The translations under genes were made by a program, and so were the position numbers. Shown piece after piece: positions 1 to 35,779 of a stretch of 64,000 bases of DNA. Below the pieces are notes generated by a model, which was given only the letters and a program-made list of their open reading frames with translations, did no database searches and was not told the origin of the DNA. Numbering within the stretch: position 1 is the stretch's first letter; the number at the start of each line of letters is the position of its first letter. This stretch comes from Phoebastria nigripes (lineage: Eukaryota; Chordata; Aves; Procellariiformes; Diomedeidae), in contig JAYKAV010002430.1 of NCBI GenBank assembly GCA_035582835.1, positions 403,788-467,787 of the forward strand, read 5' to 3'.

Positions 1-380
1 TGGTTTGCCTCTCAGATGACTCCAAAGGTGCAAACCCCAACTGAAACTATTCCTGCTGCTGAGGCACGGACTGTCTCTTTCTCCCCAACCTGCCCCTATT
101 TTCACAAAACTTAAAGGAGTGGGGTGAGGCAGCAGAGGACAGAACAACTCTGACAACAACTTTGACTCTTTTGCTTCTTTGTCAAATGCGACTGGACAGG
201 CACTGGGGAGTGCTTACATGTGTTTCACTTCCCTAGGAAAAAGCTCATTGAAAAACCTTAATACTGCTGTTTGTTTGTTTCTCTAGCCTGGACAGAGAGC
301 AGGAGAAATACAAATGGAGTAAGCTTAAAAAGCTAATTTTGGATCGGCTGGGGAAAAAAACTAAAAATTAAGAAAACGTA

Positions 381-610
381 TCATAGAATCACAGAATGGT
401 CACGGTGGGAAGGGATCTCTGGTGCTCATCTGGTCCAAACCCCCTGCTCAAGCAGGGCCACTCAGGACCATGTCCAGATGGCTTTTGAATATGTCCAAGG
501 ATGGAGATCCCAAAACCTCTCTGGGCAACCTGTGCCAGTGCTCGGTCACCCACACAGTAAAAAAGTGTTCCCTCATGCTCAGTTGGAAATCCACGTTCAA
601 AGATGCAGAA
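381..610 (-). mobile_element. CR1 LINE fragment (3' end)
   Basis: The segment opens on the plus strand with the inverse of the CR1 terminal repeat (ATTCTGTGATTCTATGA on the minus strand). It continues with conserved CR1 3' sequence, such as the stretch reading 'ctctgggcaacctgtgccagtg'-like on the plus strand. The minus-strand frame encodes the worn C-terminus of the CR1 ORF2 protein (HWHRLPREV-like). It lies downstream of the last visible ARL2BP exon, so it sits in ARL2BP's last intron. The right boundary fades gradually and is approximate. Confidence 0.9.
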
Positions 611-851
611 AGCGTGTGTTTCTGACGAACTGCTCCACATGCCACCTTCACTCATGTTTTCCAGAAATTATTAAATGTGCATTTTGAGTTTAAATAGCCA
701 CCCAGTGAAGTTATTTTCCTTTTGACCCTGTACAGCCTTTGAATAAATGCTGCTACCTACTGTAGTAACATTGCCTTTGGTACTCTCAGGCAGAGCTACA
801 CAAAAACAATAGCCATTATGCCAATGAAAATAAACAATGTGACATACTTAC

Positions 852-948
852 AGCTCTGTAATCCAAGAACATTTCTTTGAAAGCCAGAAAGTCAGTAAAC
901 GTGAGAAGCATATCAAATATATCACCTGCCATTTCATCTTTGTGCTGT
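852..948 (-). CDS. ARL2BP: ARL2BP coding exon, residues ~98-130
   Basis: The exon is 97 nt, with acceptor TCTACAG and donor GCT|GTAAGT. It encodes QHKDEMAGDIFDMLLTFTD and ends in FKEMFLDYRA, the conserved C-terminal core helices of BART. It ends in phase 0. The next exon, expected to start with an EKEG-like sequence, is not found between 1 and 851. Confidence 0.95.
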
Positions 949-3900
949 CTGTAGAGAGAAGTAGTTGGGGAATTAGAAAATGGTGTGGTAAATAAACTCT
1001 TATTTTAAAATGATATGAGGTCAAAAGGATACCAGAACAAATAGAACAACATCAGAATTTAAACAAGAATGTTATTATAGGTCTTTCGTAAAGCAAAACT
1101 TTAGCCAAATACTACCTTGTAATATTCCCAATCCAAGTACATTTATATATTATATTTATGTAAATCCAANATGTAAGACTATCACATCAGCCCTTGAAAA
1201 CCAGACAAAGAAACTGACCTTAAGTCAACAGAAGTAAAACTCAACTAGCATTTATCTATTTATTTATCTTGAGCACCGAAACCACTAGACAGTCCCTTGG
1301 ACAGTGAGAAAGTTGGGGAGAGGCACAGAATGCTCACACATATCCCTTAAGAATGAGGGACTGTACTGACAATACTTGGTAGAGGACTTTTGATGAAAAC
1401 ATTTTGGAAGAAAGACCCTGTGTTCCTATATCGGCATATTTCAACAAGACTTTAACAGTCAAGGGTTGGGTTGTTTTTTTTTTTTTTTTTTAATTATTTA
1501 ATTCTTATCAGAAGGAGCTTTACCTTAACCAGTCTATCTTTTAAGCATACTATGTGTATTCACAGTAACTTCCTAATGTTTTATTTTAAAAAATAAAAAA
1601 TTTAAATAGATTCAAATATTGTAAGATATTCATTTCCCAATGAGACTTGATTTTCTTATTCAAGTGGAAAACCAGTGATGCTTCAAAAGTGACCTCTTCA
1701 TAAAGTTGGTTGAGCTAAAGTGACCAAATGCAAAAGCTTAAGACAAATCAAACTTTTCTCTGAACGCTTTCTACAAAAATTACAATAAAGACATTATATC
1801 ACATGACTGTTGAAAGACTATCAGGCTATTTAAGTGTCCAACACAGAGCATGAAAGAGATAGATGAGACCCAACCTTTTAAGGGTCTGGCTTCAAAGTGA
1901 CAATGATGGAGAAAACCCTTCAGTGTTCTCATTCTGATTTCTCTTCCTACCCCTTAAACCCCAATATATTTCAGCATAACAGTGCAGAAATTTAGAGTAG
2001 CACAACNTGCTGAAGGCATGAAAAGTGGTCAGTCATTGCATGCATGAACACTTTTTTTTTTAATTAAAGAGCAACCTCTTTCTAAAGGGAGAACTGTCAA
2101 ACCTAAGTTTTAATCTAGACAAAGGGAGTTAATTGAGAAGCACATAACCTGCTCCCCAACCAAAAACAAAGCAGAGACTTACTGCAGTGACATTGTGAAA
2201 GCAGTCATATTAAAACCAGGAATCCGATCAAGCAATTTTTCTTCGATGTATTTCTCTACTAAAGAGATCTGAAAAAAACAAACAAACCACCCCAACAACA
2301 TCATAACAAATTTCAGGAGCAGATTTCAAAACGGTGCATCTTCCTTACACTGACACCTTATTGACACTTTGTATTATCCTCACTGGGCAAACAACTGCAG
2401 ATTCCTTAGCTGGGCGATGCTAGTTCAATTATTCACACCACCGCTGAGGCACTGAGCTGAACATTTTTGCTGGGAATACTGGTGAGAACAAAACATCTGT
2501 AGAAGTTTTCAGGTGAAACGAAGAGAAAGGAACCTAGAGCTCCAGAAAACATCTTTCTTGCTCACAGATCATGAAAGAGACAGCAGGCAGTACAGCAGGC
2601 AGTATGTTGGCTCTGCTCCATGTAAACCCAGTATTTTATAAAGGGGGGTAATACAGGACCTGATGCTGGCCTTAAAACAAACAAACAAACAAACAAACAA
2701 AGCCATACATGCAAAAAATAGGAAAAAGTATCTTACATATTCATTAAAAATGGAAGTATAGATGAGCTTGTTTTCTTCTGAGTCATCAAACTCCTGGTAG
2801 TGCTTCTCCATAAAAGCCCTCTGTATCAACTGGAAATCATCATCTGGGCCACAAGAAAAATGCATCATAGAGTTACGAGTTTAGTCATTCTTTTTGTAAC
2901 ACAAAACCCATATTCACGAGTCCTCCGCTTCCCTCTTGTAACCACGGAGCCCTGCACACGTGCAGAGTCAGTCACACCAGTACCGCAGCTGCCGCAGACC
3001 CACGATTTCTGACCCATCTGTGCAAAGACGGAGGCTGCTGGCGGAGGGCAGCGCTACTTCAGTTAAGGCAGCCGAATCAACAGAGCAGCAGCACATCAGT
3101 CTGCATTTTGACAGCAGCTGTGTAATCAGAACGGAATGGGATGAACATGTCCACCTAGCAAGGTCTACAATTACTTCTTCTAAGTTTCATTTACACTTAG
3201 TATTAGCAAAAAAGTCCTCCTGCTTTACACTTTATTAGTAAAGTTATTTATTCTGAACCCCTTTTTGTTCAGGCTCTCAAGCCAGCAAAAGTGGTTACCT
3301 CTTCCCTACAAGAATTCAAAATAATTTTTTTTCCTTGAATTCAAAACTATTAGTGAAACTCCCAGATTTGTTTTCAACAGCTGAGGATTTTTTTTCCAGT
3401 TGTGGAAGAAAACAAAAATAAAAATGAACACGGTAGGTCACCACCGAATTGAACAGAACAGGTATAAATATAAAGTTTACTTACACACAGTGTTAAAATT
3501 CACCAGTCTCAGCTTTCTAAACACTAACATATTCAAAATTAGTTTAGTTAGCATTTCTCCAGATTCAACTACATCACCAGGCAAACTGAGGCTGCAGAAT
3601 CTACATCTCTCTGGGAAGGATGTGGTCAAAAAGATTATATGCTGTTCTTATGAAGCAGCTGATGGCTGATTAGCATGAATTCTGTCTTGGCATCTTGTAA
3701 ACTACTTCCTTGCACACACTGACTTCTCAGTTAAAATTATGGTGCTGGGAATTTAGCACCTTTTANTGCCTAAGCTCACACGATGAGGTTGGCGCCATTC
3801 AACATTCCTGCTATGAACAGGTCCTGCCACGTCACAACTGTATGCATACACGCAAGTTACATGCAACAAAATCAACTGAGAAGGATACTCTCAAAAAGTG

Positions 3901-6866
3901 AGAAGTGGCAAGACATGATGACACCCATCTCCAGTTATGCAATGCTGCTGCAGACAGAGGAAATAAACCATTCTCTGTGTTCAGCAGAGACAGGACAAGG
4001 AACAACATGCTTAAACTGCAGCACAGGCACTTCATATTACAGATGATGAAAGGCTGCCTGCAGTAGCAACAGCTAGGCACTACAGCAAATTGCCTGGACA
4101 AACCATGGCAGCTTCTAAGAATATCCTGACAAACATGTTAGGAGAGGTTTAGGCAGAGCTGGGGAAGGGCAGGCTACCTCTCACAGTCTCTCCCATCACC
4201 TTGATAAAAGGGTATAAAAATTCCAGAAAGCTTTGATTTCTATGTGAGATTTACAAGTGTCTTTACTGTTTATTTATGAAGGAGTGTATTGCAGTGGTGC
4301 AGAGAATAATTTTCAAGCCTCGTAAGCACACTGTTGTGCAAACAGCACACAAAAGACTTTTGTGTATATTTTTACTACACTACCAGGTTAGGGGTCATGG
4401 CAACAAAGGAAGAAAAGCTTCCATGAAGCAGGCAGGGGCTATTTCGGCTCTGTATGTCTGCTAACAAGAAGAGCAGCTTGCAATATGTTTAGCACTCATC
4501 TTGTCGTCTATAACTACTTGCAGAGCTTACCCATTATAATATCCTCCAGATACCCAACAACTGCATCGAACTCTGCGTCAGAAGGGGAGGAGCTGAAAGC
4601 AAAGAAAGACGGTACTGCATAAATATATATTTCAACCACAGCAGAAATAAAAGTTAAAATTAAAAAGTGTTAACAAAAGCCTAAGCACAAATAAGCCCAG
4701 TAATTACAAGATAAGTGAATAATTTCCTAGTTTCAACCTACAAAATAATCCACGACACTGATGACAAGACTGCTTCATGGGGATTCTCATCAGGCCTTTA
4801 CTGTATTTCCCCCCCAGTAAGGTGCCTAATTGAAAAAAAAAAAAAATGTTGTTTTACTGGCATTACTGTCAAGGTAATTCCAGTCCTGGTGCAGAAAGAT
4901 GTAAAGAGTGTAATTAGAACAGCAAATTAAGCATTTTCCAACCCACAAATCCCAGCTGCTACCACAAGCTTTCCTTCTACTCTCTTCCCTGCGTAACTCT
5001 ACATGGTGATTGCAGAACTCTAGACACTCTAGAGAATATTTTGAAATACTTGGTCTAGTGGAACCACTTAAACTCAATGGATACACAATATTATATAACT
5101 GAAGAAACTTAAATATTTTTCTTATGCAAGAAACATCCCTGCATGCTACAAATAAATGGCATAATCTCCTAAGGCCATTTGATCACGAGCAAGTATTAAA
5201 CACCATTATGGATCTGAAGTCATCCAGGGAAGAAACCTTTGGTACCAGCATTTTAGGACTCTGGATCCTTCTGCTAAATCTATTATTGTGCAGCTTGTCC
5301 AGACACATTAGATAATCCACAGGATCTCCTTGGCCTTGGCATTCAGAGCTCATCTTCAGTGGGGGATGAACTCTTCCTATATTCTCCAGGAGGTGAAAGA
5401 CAGGCTTTTTTCACATGAGGGAAATGAGCCTCAGAGGACATTTGTCATTAAGAAAAAAGTTAGCTTTGATCAGTGAAAGCACTATTTAAATTGAATTAAA
5501 TGTCTATTTCTCTTTCTAATTTCTCTTTAGTAAACAGAACAGAACACTCTTTCAGATGAAGTTTTAAAAAACTCATTAAAATTATTTTGCTACTGAATAA
5601 TAGTCCAGTGAAATTAATCCAACAACAGTTTAACCGACAGTTTAACTATAATGAGCCATGGGGCTCATTCTGACCAGGAAAAATGAAAAAATATTTGATT
5701 TAAAAAGGTGTCTGATCACCAAGTGATGTTCTAGCAACATTTCTGATCTGTTAAGCCTTGGGAGACGAGCAAAGCCAAGCCAAGGGACTGGAAAAGCGTC
5801 CTCTTCCACCAGAGGGCACGACACCACCAGGAGAGGAGCTGGCACAGCACAGTCAAAGCATTACATACCCTGAGCATCACACTTTGGGCTTCAGGCCACA
5901 GGGCTCATCGCTTTCCATTTACATGCCAGGACAGGAGACTTTGCTATGGATAATTTCCACTCTTTTTTTTCCCCTCCAAAAGAGTGCTACTATTGGTTTT
6001 ATAGGTTATTCTAACAGCAACAGAAAATTTAAAGTATTAATTTAAACCCCAGTTTAAGCTTGTGAGACAAATAATGGAATTTTAACTGTTCCAAAATAGC
6101 CGTGATTCCATCTCTCCATACAACACACCTGCATCTGCACACCTGAAGAAACATGCACTCACAAATCTTGAGGTTTGAGCCTTTGTCGCCTTATCACGTC
6201 TAGTCTAGGCCAGCACAACCCGTGCTGCTGAAGAAGCCCAGGCACGTGGCCATTTGTGATAGTCTGTAGACTGAAAGAACTAAATCCACAAACTAGAGTG
6301 ACAGCGGCACTGGCACACGTCCGCTTCGGCCACAAGCTTTAGGAGAAGAGTCTGCCAGACAAATGTGGAGCAAAGCAGTGTCCTAGCATCTACCAGGGTA
6401 AAATTTGGTTGAGGCCACCTGTAAAAGGTCTCACATGTCTAGAAGGAGCACATTCAAACACAGAGGAATAGTCTCCTCTTCGAATCTGTGATATAAGACA
6501 ACACATGCTCTTGAAAAGGAGAGAGAAATTTTGAATTTAAAATGAACACAAAAAAATTAATTTTCAGCCTTACAGTGCTTATTTTGATCACTCAGCCAGG
6601 GCTATCTGGTGCCATGCTCATTGCAGTTATATTCAGTTTGCCTTCACCTAAACTCTGAACCAATGTTATTCCCTCCTGGAGCTTTGCATTCTCCACCCTT
6701 GTTCTCCTAAGAGGCAGAACCTGCTAATCAGTGTGGTGTAAATTCATTCATGTAATTATATTCCTATTAAAACATTTTAACTAGGAAATAGTTTACTGAA
6801 AATCTGACACAGAACGTAGTGTACTCACACGGCTACACCAAAGTTTTCTTCATCAGAAGTCTCCAT
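852..6866 (-). CDS. ARL2BP: ARL2-binding protein (BART), 3' end outside window
   Basis: ARL2BP (BART) binds the GTP form of the small GTPases ARL2 and ARL3. It acts at mitochondria, centrosomes and the ciliary base, and helps keep STAT3 in the nucleus. Five minus-strand exons (6829-6866, 4531-4592, 2737-2843, 2183-2268, 852-948) join through GT-AG junctions into 130 codons. The frame stays open at every junction. The product begins METSDEENFGVAV, then SSPSDAEFDAVVGYLEDIIM, the acidic ARL-binding helix region (EFDDSEENKLIYTSIFNEY) and a KEMFLDYRA block. The human protein has 163 residues; the missing 33 or so match one final exon beyond base 1. The start chosen is the ATG at 6864-6866, whose product matches the human length. 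An in-frame upstream exon could add 20 residues (see 7716-7757). Identity is very secure; the 5' end is less certain. Confidence 0.95.
949..2182 (-). other. ARL2BP: ARL2BP intron
   Basis: This is AT-rich intron sequence with a T-run of about 21 near 1470 and two N bases. I see no further coding potential or recognisable repeat. The neighbouring introns 2844-4530 and 4593-6828 are likewise plain, apart from homopolymer runs. Confidence 0.7.
2183..2268 (-). CDS. ARL2BP: ARL2BP coding exon, residues ~69-97
   Basis: The exon is 86 nt, with a strong acceptor (seven T then CAG) and donor CTGCA|GTAAGT. It encodes ISLVEKYIEEKLLDRIPGF followed by NMTAFTMSL, a close match to the human family member. 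Confidence 0.95.
2674..2701. repeat. (AAAC)n microsatellite
   Basis: About seven tandem copies of a 4-base AAAC unit lie in an ARL2BP intron, 36 bases past the donor of the exon at 2737-2843. Confidence 0.9.
2737..2843 (-). CDS. ARL2BP: ARL2BP coding exon, residues ~34-68
   Basis: The exon is 107 nt, with acceptor GGCCCAG and donor TAT|GTAAGA. It encodes (D)DDFQLIQRAFMEKHYQEF then DDSEENKLIYTSIFNEY. An (AAAC)n run lies about 35 bases into the downstream intron. Confidence 0.96.
4531..4592 (-). CDS. ARL2BP: ARL2BP coding exon, residues ~13-34
   Basis: The exon is 62 nt, with acceptor CTTTCAG and donor ATGG|GTAAGC. It encodes SSPSDAEFDAVVGYLEDIIM. The split aspartate codon is completed by the following exon. 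Confidence 0.95.
6829..6866 (-). CDS. ARL2BP: ARL2BP first certain coding exon (METSDEENFGVA)
   Basis: From the ATG at 6864-6866 the exon encodes METSDEENFGVA plus two bases, then donor GT|GTGAGT. Eighteen bases upstream of this ATG is a good acceptor (CCTCTCCTCCAG, exon edge 6884). The exon therefore probably does not contain the transcription start, and an upstream exon in the CpG island is expected. Confidence 0.85.
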
Positions 6867-7259
6867 CGTTGCTGCATAACCAGACTGGAGGAGAGGCAAT
6901 CTGCTCTATTGCTGCTGTTAGTGGTTATTTCTTCTTTTCGGACAAAGTGCTAAGGAATAACATCTGACTTAGCATCAATACAAATTCAATCGTTANGTTA
7001 CCATACACTTCTCAAACAGCGAATCAGGAGAGAACCTTTTAATTTTTAAATGTAGGAATTTCAAAATCATGTTCTTCCGAAGTTACTGCTACTTCTTTTC
7101 TGTAATAACGCAAATTCTCTNGGAACTTTCTCCGCCTACTCAGAGAACAGGCTCAAAATTGCTCACACTTGCAGTTAACCTCTGTAAGGGGGTTTCAGCT
7201 GACCTTTACATCTTTTCTCCCAAAGCATCTATAACCGACTGTCATAAAGATACAAGAAA

Positions 7260-8130
7260 ATGAAGCTGGAAACGGTGCAGATACCACCCCAGCGCAGTGC
7301 GTCCCAGAGAGCTCACAGGCCAGGCTTCGGATAGCGATCCCGCATGCCAGGCCAGGGACTCTGGCCAGCGCTGGTCTGTGTCCCGGCCAGGCCCTCGGCC
7401 CATGAGCAGTTACTGACCCATCACACGGGACAGGGCACACAGCACCCCAGGGCCACTGAAGATGGGCCAGCTGGCTTCTAGGTGCGCGCTGGGGACACCC
7501 ATCCCGCTCCCGCCACCCTTGCTGGGCTGCACCCAACGCCAGCCTTCAGAGCGGCCCGCCGAGGATGGGAGCCAGCCCTACGGCATCAGCCCACGGCACA
7601 GGAGGAGGGATGAGCGTTGCCCTCGCCTCCCCCTTCTCAGTCCCGGCTCTTGGGGAGAGCGAAGCCCCCAGCCCTGTCTCTCCCCCGGGGGACCCAGGCA
7701 CCCGGCCCGCCTCACCTCCCCCTCCTCGAAGGGACCCAGGCGATCGGCTGCCGTCATCTTCCCTCTCCAAAGGGCGCCCGGGTGGCCCGCCCTTGTCAGT
7801 CCCCCCTTCCCGAGGTACACGGGCGTCGGGCCCCTGTCACCCCCCCCCCGCCCCGGAAAGCGGCCCAGGCTCCCGGCCCTGCCCCGCACCTACCACCGGT
7901 CACGGCAGCCGGCGGCGCCTCCCCATTGCGCGCGCCCCTTCCCCTCCGGCCCGGCCGTCTCCTGGGAAACGCTTCCTTCCGTCCCACCCGCAGCCAATCG
8001 GAGAGCGGAGGCTGCCGCGGAGGGCCCGCCCACACCCAGAAAGGCCAATGAGAGCGCGCGGGCGGGGCCGGGCGGGAAGGCGGTGTCCGCCGCCATGGAG
8101 GGCTGGCAGGCCTGTGGGGGGCTGAGTTTA
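7260..8130. promoter_or_regulatory. ARL2BP: CpG island, ARL2BP promoter region
   Basis: Base composition shifts abruptly from AT-rich intron to GC- and CpG-dense sequence. CCAAT boxes sit at 7994-7998 and 8045-8049, and a GCGCGC-rich NRF1-like stretch is near 7928. The island lies upstream of the first certain ARL2BP coding exon and about 400 bp beyond the RSPRY1 polyadenylation site. That is the expected position for the ARL2BP promoter on the minus strand. The start site cannot be fixed by eye. Confidence 0.75.
7716..7757 (-). CDS. ARL2BP: Possible upstream first exon of ARL2BP, in-frame extension
   Basis: On the minus strand an ATG in a fair context (A at -3) at 7755-7757 opens 14 codons (MTAADRLGPFEEGE) and ends at a GAG|GTGAGG donor. 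Joined to the acceptor at 6884/6885 it continues SGYAAT and runs in frame into METSDEENF. It could therefore be the true N-terminus, an alternative isoform, or just 5' UTR. The human protein does not have this extension as far as I recall, so the default start is kept downstream. Confidence 0.4.
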
Positions 8131-8489
8131 GTGTCCGGGCGTCAGAGGGCTGTCCTGGGAAGAAAATAAAAATAAAACCTCGGTAACGTGCTTTGTTATG
8201 ACGCACGCAGCCCCCCCCCCCGCCGTTATTAAAGTGGGTGTCCCCTCCCAAAGCAGGGCCCCGAGGGCTAGAGGACAGACAGCTCTCCGGGGCAGGGCCT
8301 CAGGCGCACAAGCCCGCCTAACCCGGGCGTAACGCGGGTTCGACTGCGGACACCCGCCTGGCGCCGGACTTGCCTTTCTGCCTCAGAGCCAACTTCTTGT
8401 TCGCTTCCACAGGCTGCCTGCATCACGCTCTGGCGCCGAAACGTTTGTAACCCCGGCTCTCGACAGAAGTGAAAGAATTAAAGAACAAC

Positions 8490-11138
8490 AAATAGCCTTC
8501 AAGACGTTTTTATTGTTGAATGGACAACTTCGCTACAATTCATTTCCCCTTCTGAGGGCCTGCAGAGCCACCACCTCCCCTCCCCGGCACCTTCGGGGCG
8601 TGCAGGGACCGAGGGGGGCACCACACCGGTCATGGAGGATCGAGCTTTAGAAAGACGACCCCCCATCACGGATTTCAGCAGAAAGCCAGTTGAATTGTAT
8701 AGTCTTTCCCCTTTGTGAAATGAACAGGACAGTTCTCTGCAACACAACTCCCTCCTCCGGCACCGTTGGCTTCCTCTGCCCAGCACCAGCTGCACGGAAG
8801 ACGGTCTGGGGCAAAATTTTCCAAAGCATTCACATCTTTTCAACAAAGAATGCAGGCACTTAGTCCCGTGTCCACAAAGGCAGCGAGGCTCTTAGGTCAC
8901 CTCCATTTCAAGGAGACACCAGACACCTAGAAGCCATTGTGGACCCAGGCCTTAAGAGCTTAATCTCATACAGCAGTTGATACGAATCAGGAGTCCTAGG
9001 CACTTCTGAAAATTTTACCTCAGTTAATCCTGGCCAGGGAAACCAAAGCCCTGAAGTTACTAGAATCTATTAAGGCAGAGTTCAAAATGGTTCTGTCCCA
9101 CCTTTTCCCTAAAGTATGGTTTGTATCTTTGTACCTTAGGGATAAAAACTGGTCATTGCATTTGGAAGCATTTAAAACTTCATTTCAAGCGATTCTGAAA
9201 TTCTGGTATCCTTGTGGCAGTGATGGTGTTCACNCGTTGCTCATTCAGCACCGAGCAGGAAGGGACTCAGCCCTGACTGGCAACGTGGATTACAGCAAAA
9301 CGTCATAAAGTACAGTCAGTGAGGGAATGAGGTCCTCGTGGCACAGATTTGCCAGTCTGACTTTAATCAAAACAGGCATCCAAGGTGGAAGAGAATTCAC
9401 ATTTTAGCAAAAAGACTAACCAGCACTCTGGTTTTAGATTCAGTCTGTATTTGGAAAAAAGTCAACAAGAAAATGATGGACAGAACTTTCCTAATTCACA
9501 CACTGCACTCCAGAGGTTCAACGGAGACACTTTTTTTTTTTTAATCTCTGGATGAAATTCAGCACCTTTGAGTTAGCAAAGGCAGAAGGTGAAAGGAGTT
9601 GCTAGAGAGCTTGATTCTGGGACCTGCGTGCAGAGCTCTCAGCTCCTATTTAGGTCAGTAGGAAGCAAGAGTGCTCAGCAGGAAGAAGCAGCCTCAGCTC
9701 TGCTTTGTTAATACTTGATAGTACAATAAAGATAATAAACGATTTTAAAAATAAGATACATTGCAGCATGAGAATTCACTACAACAGCCTCTGCTGTTGA
9801 ATCACTGCCAAGATGTGGGATGGTTTTGGTGTAAGTTGTGTGTGAATTAGTAAAGTTCTACTATATAGCCAGATAATTTAAAAAAAGCAACCTGTACAAG
9901 TCTTGGAAGAGACCGAGTCATATCCTCAGTTGGTGCAAAATAAGCGTAACTCCACTAATTTTTGTGCTACTTCACTGACACCAGCTGTGAACCCTGATTC
10001 CTCGTAGAAACCTAGTAAAACAGTCAAAAGCTGCCTGCTGAAATGCATCCTTAACATACAAACATCACAAATGTATAATTAAGTGGAGCAGACATTCCCA
10101 CTGTATGATCCCTACCAAAAATATGAAGTGTGGCCCCAAACCTGCTCAGAGCAGGACTGACACGTGGCAAGCAAGGTGCATTTTTAAAGAGTTACAGAAT
10201 AAGACTGAACTTGCTATCCAAATAACTTTTTTTTTTTTTAAATAAACTGGCCCAAAATTCTCCTCCAATCTTTTAAGATAGCTCAATATTTCCAAAGTGA
10301 ACATAACTTTCAAAAACAACACTGATAAAAAAGATGTTCAATGATACCTTAAAAAATACCCAGAATATCAAATTAATTTCAGTCCAGCGTTATAATTAGT
10401 TAAGAATACCTCCTGAAAATTATATCCTCACAAAAAAATGTGGGTACTGAAGTTAAAAGCGTCAGAAACATTATGTACTTGAAAATACCACCGATCTTTT
10501 AACGTTTAAAAACAAATCAGAACATTCTTTGGAATCACCAAGTTATTAAAACATGTGAGTTTCTCTACAGTCTCCACACTGTCTTTTCAAATCAGTCTGT
10601 GTACTGATCAAGTCTTTGAGCAGTTTAATATCCACTGTCGGAAAATACAGAGTCTCTGACCAGCAGGAGGCTACATTAAACAGGAAAACATTGGCATTCT
10701 CTTTTTAGTACTGACTTCTGCCAAAAATAGAGACTTTCGAGCACAAGACAGAACGGCCCTGTTTTAGGAGATATTTTTCTCTTCTTTTCTAAAATGCATT
10801 GTACGTGTACTTCCAGTGCAAATTTTTTCAGCACTTGCGACAGGTGAGAAGGAAAGGGGGAAGAAGAGAGACACTCTCCTATGGTCTTGCTTGGAGGAAC
10901 CAATAGCCATAGCACGCTGACCTACCAGCTCTCCTTACTGTTGAAACCAGTTCCCATTGCTGGCAACTTGAAATAGCTTATTAAAGATTTCATTTTTAAG
11001 ATAAACAGATTACAGTTTAGCATGAAATCTGGCCATGGCTATGGTTCTATGTGCGTAAAGATTGGTTAGAGATGCCTTCCCCTTTCAGTATTGGTTGGAG
11101 TTCATTAAAAACAAGTCTGTGGTATTTCTCCACGTGTG
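8490..11138 (-). other. RSPRY1: RSPRY1 3' UTR
   Basis: About 2.65 kb of sequence follows the RSPRY1 stop codon (11139-11141) with no further exon, ending at the AATAAA at 8509-8514. It is AT-rich with scattered T/A runs. An ATTAAA-type signal at about 9539-9544 could give a shorter 3' end. Short open frames inside it are not conserved-looking. The length is inferred from signals only. Confidence 0.65.
8509..8514 (-). terminator. RSPRY1: RSPRY1 polyadenylation signal (AATAAA)
   Basis: The minus strand reads AATAAA here. Cleavage is expected at about 8480-8500, followed by a U-rich stretch. It is the last canonical signal before the ARL2BP CpG island and fits the end of the RSPRY1 transcript. 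Confidence 0.7.
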
Positions 11139-35641
<24,503 letters not shown>

Positions 35642-35707
35642 CTAGAAAGTTTTAAGAGTAATGTTTGTGTGATCCTGAATTGTGATTTTTTTGCATTATA
35701 AGCGTTG

Positions 35708-35779
35708 CTACCAGCTGGAATGAATGGGAAGTTGGAGACTTAGTTTCCNATATAATCGGTTATAATACTCATTGGTCAT
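35708..35779 (-). other. Upstream ORF in RSPRY1 leader (23 codons)
   Basis: Upstream of the RSPRY1 ATG, in the likely 5' part of the same exon, a second ATG opens a 23-codon frame (starting MTNEYYNRLY and ending HSSW) closed by TAG. It ends about 66 bases before the main start and could reduce translation of RSPRY1. The frame is visible; translation is inference. Confidence 0.45.

Noticed and set aside
1..851. Search for the last ARL2BP coding exon (EKEGRG...-like)
   Set aside because: No frame on the minus strand fits before the left edge. The region holds a CR1 fragment and plain sequence, so the exon lies outside.
7462..8169. A 235-codon plus-strand open frame and overlapping frames in the ARL2BP CpG island
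   Set aside because: The frames are open on both strands because of GC richness. The composition is low-complexity, and no splice or family support is seen.
8095..8169. A good-context ATG (gccgccATGG) on the plus strand inside the ARL2BP CpG island
   Set aside because: The frame stops after 24 codons, has no convincing donor before the stop, and the region is explained as the ARL2BP promoter.
8331..8360. A gcgggttcgactgcgg stretch resembling a tRNA T-arm
   Set aside because: No acceptor stem, D-arm or anticodon arm could be paired around it.
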